A stretch of 64,000 bases of DNA, taken from the NCBI RefSeq assembly GCF_001465795.2, contig NZ_CP013659.2:2498501-2562500 (forward strand), in the 5' to 3' direction. Shown piece by piece: positions 60,004 to 64,000 of this stretch. The notes beneath the pieces were generated by a model that was not told the DNA's origin, ran no database searches, and saw only the letters and a list, made by a program, of their open reading frames with translations. The translations under genes were made by a program, and so were the position numbers. Within the stretch, counting starts at the first letter, position 1; each line of letters starts with the position of its first letter. This DNA is from Planococcus rifietoensis. GTDB taxonomy: Bacteria; Bacillota; Bacilli; Bacillales_A; Planococcaceae.

Positions 60004-61023
60004 TTATGCTAATACATGGCTTTTGGCATTCACCGTTTTCTGCAACTGGGCTTGTACATGATGGGCCCATTTCTCAAATTCCACCAAAAATCCGTCGTGG
60101 CCAAAATCCGTTTCGATTTTCTCCCATTTCGCATTCGGTTGATTTTCGACCCAAGGAATCATCAATTCTCCCGGGTACAATAAATCGTGGCTATAGGAAA
60201 TCGATAACAGCTCTGCGGCTAATTCCGCCTCTTCCACATCGTGTGTGTTCATGGCTTTCAGCAAAATGAGATAACTATTCGGGTCAAAGCGTCCTGCCAA
60301 TTTACGCCCCTGGTAATCCAAATAGGATTGAACTTCAAATTCTTCCCCGCAGCGCGAACGGCCGAAGCGGCCATTGAATAATTGACTGCTCCGGTATGTC
60401 ACCATGCCGGCCATGCGCGCGATTTCGAATCCTTTCAGCCTGGTTTCCGGATGATAATTGCCTGATTGGAACTCGGGATCGTTTTCGATTGCCTGGATGC
60501 CGATGTGATTGAATGCCACACCATAATCTCCATAATATGGCGTTACGGCAAGTGCAATGGCCGTATCCAGAAACTCTGGATAGAGCTTTGCCCATTCCAA
60601 GGTTTTCATGCCACCGAGCGAACCGCCGATCACCGCTGCCAAATGGTTGATGCCCAAAGCTTCCAGGGCTTTTCGTTCCGCTCTCACCATGTCCCGGATG
60701 GTCAGTTCAGGAAATGACGCTCGGTAAGGTTCACCGGTTTCCGGGTTGATCGAAAGCGGGCCGGTCGAACCGTTGCAGCCGCCGAGTACATTGAACGTGA
60801 TGGCTTGGAACTGCCCGGTATCCACCGCTTTTCCTGGGCCGATCAGCCCTGCCCACCAGCCTGGTTGATCTGCAGTTCCCACTGCATATTGATCGCCCGT
60901 CAGCGCATGGCAAACCAGAATCGCCGGCGCAGAACTGTCTCCGACGCGTTCATACGCCAATTCCACTTCGCGCAATAGTTGACCTGATTCAAGTTTTAGC
61001 TGGCCGATGGATACTGTCGTCAT
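60004..61023 (-). CDS. metX: Homoserine O-acetyltransferase
   Basis: The 339-residue alpha/beta hydrolase-fold enzyme has the oxyanion region VCHALTGDQYA, NVLGGCNGSTGP, the nucleophilic Ser in IGGSLGGMKTLEWA and the late GHDGFLVE with the catalytic His. It acylates homoserine from an acyl-CoA, the first committed step to methionine in this route. Whether acetyl- or succinyl-CoA is used is inferred as acetyl from pairing with metY. It lies 12 bp after metY and is under the same riboswitch. Confidence 0.92.
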   Translation of the reverse strand: MTTVSIGQLKLESGQLLREVELAYERVGDSSAPAILVCHALTGDQYAVGTADQPGWWAGLIGPGKAVDTGQFQAITFNVLGGCNGSTGPLSINPETGEPYRASFPELTIRDMVRAERKALEALGINHLAAVIGGSLGGMKTLEWAKLYPEFLDTAIALAVTPYYGDYGVAFNHIGIQAIENDPEFQSGNYHPETRLKGFEIARMAGMVTYRSSQLFNGRFGRSRCGEEFEVQSYLDYQGRKLAGRFDPNSYLILLKAMNTHDVEEAELAAELLSISYSHDLLYPGELMIPWVENQPNAKWEKIETDFGHDGFLVEFEKWAHHVQAQLQKTVNAKSHVLA

Positions 61024-61035
61024 CCGAATCCCTCC

Positions 61036-62325
61036 TTACGCGTTCTCGAGTACTGCCGCTTGGATCGCTTGCTCCAAATCAGCGATTAAATCTTCGTGGT
61101 TTTCCAATCCTACAGACAAACGGATCAATTCTTCCGTAACGCCTGAATTTTTCAGTTCTTCTGCTGTCAATTGCTGGTGAGTTGTTGACGCCGGGTGGAT
61201 GATCAATGATTTGGCATCACCGACATTCGCCACGTGCGACCATAAATTAACGCCATCGATTACTTTGCGGCCGGCTTCCCGTCCGCCTTTGATGCCGAAG
61301 TTGACGATCGAACCATAGCTGTCTTTCAAATATTTATCAGCAAGTGCTTTGGATGGATGTCCTTCGAGGCCAAGGTAATTGACCCACTCGACTTGCGGAT
61401 GGTCTTTCAAATATTCAGCGACCTTTTGCGCATTCGTCGCGTGGCGTGGAATCCGCAGATGCAAGGTTTCAAGTCCCTGAAGCAGTGCATGGGCGCTGTC
61501 CGCACTGAGCGACGGGCCGAAATCGCGCAATAGCTGGACGCGTAATTTCGTCGCGAATGCCGCTTCCGGCACATCAATTCCGAAACGGATGCCATGGTAG
61601 GTTTCATCCGGCTCCGTGTAATTCGGGAAGCGCGGATTGTCCCAGTTGAACCGTCCGGCATCAACCGCTACGCCGCCGATTGTCGTTCCGTGCCCGCCGA
61701 TCCATTTCGTAGCGGAATGGATGACCACGTCTGCACCGAATTCGATCGGGTTGCTGACGAAAGGCGATGCGAATGTATTATCGATCAACAGCGGAACCCC
61801 GTTTTCATGGGCGATATTAGCTACCCGCTCGACGTCGAACACGTTCAAGCTTGGATTTCCGATGATTTCACCGAACAAGGCTTTCGTCTTGTCGGTAATC
61901 GCTGCACGGAAATTTTCAGGATCGGTGGCATCGACGAATTTTACGTTAATGCCGTAGCGCGGCAATGTGTTGGCGAATAAATTGTAAGTTCCACCGTATA
62001 GGTTGCTATCAGCAATGATTTCATCTCCCGCTTCAGCTACATTCAATACTGAGAATGCAATGGCTGCCATTCCTGATGACAAAGCCACTGCAGCGGTCCC
62101 GCCTTCAAGAAGTGCGACGCGCTGTTCGAACACATCAACTGTTGGATTCATGATGCGCGAATAGATATTGCCTGTCTCTTTCAAGCCAAATAGGTTTTGT
62201 GCGTGCTCGGTATCTTTGAATACATAAGAAGTCGTTTTATGGACCGGTACGCCGCGAGCGCCAGTCACTGGATCTGGTTCTTGGCCACCGTGTAATAGAA
62301 GAGTTTCTGGTTTGAAGTTTGTCAT
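61036..62325 (-). CDS. metY: O-acetylhomoserine sulfhydrylase
   Basis: About 429 residues from ATG 62325 (AGGAGG upstream). PLP enzyme of the Cys/Met family with the lysine in VIHSATKWIGGHG, plus PTVDVFEQRVALLEGG, DNTFASPFVSNP and RLSVGLENHEDLI. The insert FPNYTEPDETYHGIRF is typical of the longer O-acetylhomoserine aminocarboxypropyltransferases. It forms homocysteine from O-acetylhomoserine and sulfide. Leads the metYX operon behind an S-box leader. Confidence 0.93.
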   Translation of the reverse strand: MTNFKPETLLLHGGQEPDPVTGARGVPVHKTTSYVFKDTEHAQNLFGLKETGNIYSRIMNPTVDVFEQRVALLEGGTAAVALSSGMAAIAFSVLNVAEAGDEIIADSNLYGGTYNLFANTLPRYGINVKFVDATDPENFRAAITDKTKALFGEIIGNPSLNVFDVERVANIAHENGVPLLIDNTFASPFVSNPIEFGADVVIHSATKWIGGHGTTIGGVAVDAGRFNWDNPRFPNYTEPDETYHGIRFGIDVPEAAFATKLRVQLLRDFGPSLSADSAHALLQGLETLHLRIPRHATNAQKVAEYLKDHPQVEWVNYLGLEGHPSKALADKYLKDSYGSIVNFGIKGGREAGRKVIDGVNLWSHVANVGDAKSLIIHPASTTHQQLTAEELKNSGVTEELIRLSVGLENHEDLIADLEQAIQAAVLENA

Positions 62326-62377
62326 TGTCAATTCCTCCTGTTTTTTGTAATAGTTTTGTTCGGTATGAGGAGGACAC

Positions 62378-62409
62378 AAAAAGACCCTCTTCAGAAAGAA
62401 GAGGGCCGT
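62378..62409 (-). terminator. S-box terminator of metYX
   Basis: ACGGCCCTCTTC pairs with GAAGAGGGTCT, followed by T5 on the minus strand, between aptamer and metY. It is the off state of the riboswitch. Confidence 0.9.
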
Positions 62410-62427
62410 TATATACGGATTTGCCTC

Positions 62428-62543
62428 CTCTTATCTTTCAGCGACGCAAATGCGCGCTGTAGGATTTAGCACCTTTCCAGACATGAGCCTGTTGGTTGCC
62501 GGGCATCGTAGGGCCTATTCCCTCCGCCTCTCGTGATAAGAGT
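62428..62543 (-). promoter_or_regulatory. SAM-I (S-box) riboswitch of metYX
   Basis: Read on the minus strand: CTCTTATCACGAGAGGCGG, AGGGAATAGGCCCTACGATG, CCCGGCAACC, GGTGCTAAATCC and the closing GATAAGAG in the order of the SAM-I aptamer. SAM binding would stabilise the aptamer and allow the downstream terminator at 62378-62409 to form. Transcription should start from -35 TTGACT and -10 TATACT upstream. Confidence 0.95.
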
Positions 62544-62570
62544 ATTCAGTTATTTTTTTGCTTGTGGAAA

Positions 62571-62600
62571 AGTATAGAGGACAGCCCTGGTTAAAGTCAA
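62571..62600 (-). promoter_or_regulatory. Promoter of metYX
   Basis: Minus strand TTGACT (62595-62600), 18-bp spacer, TATACT (62571-62576), about 28 bp before the aptamer. Confidence 0.75.
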
Positions 62601-62669
62601 GGATATTTTTCTAAAAATTTTAACTACTATAAGTAGCTTATCTCCCGAAAAAAAACTACGTCAAAGCTG

Positions 62670-62698
62670 TTGACTTTTTCGCTATTTCGAAATAGAGT
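62670..62698 (+). promoter_or_regulatory. Promoter of metN operon
   Basis: TTGACT (62670-62675), 17-bp spacer containing CTATTTCGAAATAG, and TAGAGT (62693-62698), about 33 bp before the aptamer. Confidence 0.65.
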
Positions 62699-62730
62699 AG
62701 GAATCACGAATTGAATAGCTTACATCACTT

Positions 62731-62842
62731 TCTTATCCAGAGAAATCGAGGGACAGGCCCTATGACGTTTCGGCAGCAGATTCGCAAATCAGCGAAAACT
62801 GTGCTAATTCCTGCAAATGCTTCGGCATTTGGAAGATGAGAA
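62731..62842 (+). promoter_or_regulatory. SAM-I (S-box) riboswitch of metN
   Basis: TCTTATCCAGAGAAATCGAG, GGGACAGGCCCTATGACG, CGGCAGC, CTGTGCTAATTCCTGCAAAT, TTTGGAAGATGAGA follow the SAM-I order. The P1 helix closes TCTTATC with GATGAGA. It lies upstream of the terminator at 62864-62906 and the methionine transporter. Confidence 0.93.
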
Positions 62843-62863
62843 TGAGATGGTTTCATATTTTGG

Positions 62864-62906
62864 AGCCCTCTTTTTTCTTGCGTATAAGAAAAAAGAGGGC
62901 TTTTTG
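62864..62906 (+). terminator. S-box terminator of metN
   Basis: AGCCCTCTTTTTTCTT and AAGAAAAAAGAGGGCT pair perfectly around GCGTAT, followed by T5. Confidence 0.92.
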
Positions 62907-62974
62907 TTGTTATTTCAAGAAAGTGTTCGTTCGCACTCATTCGAATCGTTATTTGCAGCCACAGGAGGGACACC

Positions 62975-64000
62975 ATGATTCAATTTGAAGCAGTCAAGAA
63001 AACTTACGTATCCGGCAAGCAAGAAGTCCATGCGCTCAACGGCATTGATTTGACCGTCGAGACCGGGGAAATTTACGGCGTCATCGGATTTAGCGGCGCA
63101 GGGAAAAGCTCGTTGATCCGCACGGTGAATTTGCTCGAGCGCCCATCAACAGGACGCGTGCTCATCCATGGAGAGGACATTTCCACTTTAAGCGCACGCA
63201 AAATCCGCGATACACGAAAAGACATCGGCATGATCTTCCAGCATTTCAATTTGCTGAACTCGAAAACCGTACACCATAATATCGCGATGCCGCTGATTCT
63301 CGCCAAGACACCAAAAGCGGAAATTGACCGAAAAGTGGCGGAACTATTGGAGTTTGTCGGGCTTGCCGACCAAGCGAAAAAATACCCGGATCAATTATCC
63401 GGCGGGCAAAAGCAGCGCATCGGCATTGCAAGAGCACTCGCCACCAACCCGTCCATACTGCTATGCGATGAAGCAACGTCAGCGCTCGACCCGCAGACGA
63501 CCCAGTCCATCCTGGATCTGCTGCGCCGCATCAACCAGGAATACAACATCACCATCTTGCTCATCACCCACGAGATGGGCGTCATCCGGGAAATCTGCGA
63601 CAAAGTGGCCGTTCTCGAAGAAGGACGTGTCATCGAACAAGGCAGCGTATTTGAAGTGTTTACCAATCCCCAGCACGCGACGACGAAACGTTTCGTCCGT
63701 TCTGTCATGAACGATGAATTGCCAGATTCGCTCCTTGAGCAAATCCGCCACAACGACGGGACACGCCCAATCTACCGGGTGCAGTTTACCGGGAATTCAG
63801 TCGGCCAGCCATTCATGTCACGGGTTTCACGCGAATTCCAGCTCGATTTGAATGTTTTGTTCGGCAACATTACAGAACTTCAAGGCATTCCATACGGCAA
63901 CTTGATTGTGGAGTTCGACGGCGCTCATGCAGAAATCGACCGCGCACTCGCCTCGATCCGAAACGATAACATCCAAGTAGAGGAGGTGCAGCAACATGCA
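62975..64000 (+). CDS. metN: Methionine ABC transporter ATP-binding protein (cut by window end)
   Basis: ATG at 62975 follows AGGAGG. 342 codons are open to the end of the window, close to the full length of about 341-345. Walker A is GFSGAGKSS, signature LSGGQKQRIGIARAL and Walker B ILLCDEATSALD. The C-terminal part (about 260-340, NDGTRPIYRVQFTGNSVG, IPYGNLIVEF) is the NIL domain that senses methionine. AGGAGG at about 63980 and an ATG at 63996 in another frame mark the likely start of metI, overlapping the end of metN. The S-box leader fits methionine uptake. Confidence 0.93.
   Translation, partial: MIQFEAVKKTYVSGKQEVHALNGIDLTVETGEIYGVIGFSGAGKSSLIRTVNLLERPSTGRVLIHGEDISTLSARKIRDTRKDIGMIFQHFNLLNSKTVHHNIAMPLILAKTPKAEIDRKVAELLEFVGLADQAKKYPDQLSGGQKQRIGIARALATNPSILLCDEATSALDPQTTQSILDLLRRINQEYNITILLITHEMGVIREICDKVAVLEEGRVIEQGSVFEVFTNPQHATTKRFVRSVMNDELPDSLLEQIRHNDGTRPIYRVQFTGNSVGQPFMSRVSREFQLDLNVLFGNITELQGIPYGNLIVEFDGAHAEIDRALASIRNDNIQVEEVQQHA

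Noticed and set aside
1..64000. tRNA and rRNA genes
   Set aside because: All gaps were read for cloverleaf ends and rRNA-like sequence; none was convincing.

Overview
The window looks like chromosomal DNA of a low-to-mid GC Gram-positive bacterium of the order Bacillales, most likely family Planococcaceae (Planococcus/Planomicrobium type). This is an inference from Bacillus-like ribosome binding sites (AGGAGG class, with many TTG/GTG starts), S-box (SAM-I) riboswitches, CcpA cre sites, a YrrT/LuxS/MccAB sulfur operon, a YusW-type lipoprotein and an SE1832-type small protein. No rRNA, tRNA, CRISPR array, transposase or prophage was seen. Both edges cut through ordinary genes or their flanks; the right edge cuts metN.

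Layout. 1-6.3 kb: a MarR regulator with a double operator, a secreted zinc metalloprotease, and a four-gene methyl-cycle/transsulfuration operon (yrrT-luxS-mccA-mccB). 6.3-12.8 kb: YczE-type membrane protein, Cys-tRNA(Pro) deacylase, topoisomerase III, an intergenic mobile-looking repeat, an NADPH-FMN reductase and a Na+/H+ antiporter. 12.9-17.8 kb: small SE1832-like protein, ABC-F ATPase, about 1 kb of intergenic repeats, a phospholipase D-like protein and an orphan ECF sigma factor. 18-26 kb: CBS/CorC membrane protein, M20 dipeptidase, a PlsY paralogue, DegV, DUF2804, GDPD with a coupled 54-residue membrane peptide, tryptophan dioxygenase and a YusW lipoprotein. 26-36.8 kb: a tandem GNAT protein, a heterodimeric ABC exporter, an EamA transporter, a PAS/degenerate-GGDEF/EAL protein, another repeat, a split ThrE-type exporter and a zinc alcohol dehydrogenase. 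37-48.8 kb: beta-propeller protein, AlaX editing protein, DAG-kinase-like lipid kinase, a lysine catabolic operon (aldehyde dehydrogenase, lysine dehydrogenase, acyl-CoA dehydrogenase) with a perfect cre site, a TipA-like MerR regulator overlapping a 42-residue CxxC/CxxC peptide, TrhO, a second mobile-looking repeat and a D-2-hydroxyacid dehydrogenase. 48.9-64 kb: DedA protein, a carboxylate symporter/acyl-CoA synthetase operon with cre site and operator palindrome, a CmpX-like channel, a two-component system with a possible small membrane ORF between its genes, EamA transporter, small HTH protein, and metY-metX diverging from metN, each behind its own S-box.

Functional themes. Sulfur amino acid metabolism is split between the two ends: methionine synthesis and uptake under SAM riboswitches at the right, and recycling of S-adenosylhomocysteine to cysteine at the left, where luxS occupies the slot that mtnN holds in Bacillus subtilis. 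Carbon catabolite control is visible at the lysine and carboxylate operons.

The most unusual signal is non-coding. Two elements of about 236 and 341 bp share ends and a structured GC-rich core, and each sits between two copies of a complete rho-independent terminator. The duplicated terminator differs between the two loci (32 and 28 bp), as expected if insertion duplicates a terminator target. A second repeat family of about 230 bp occurs three times.
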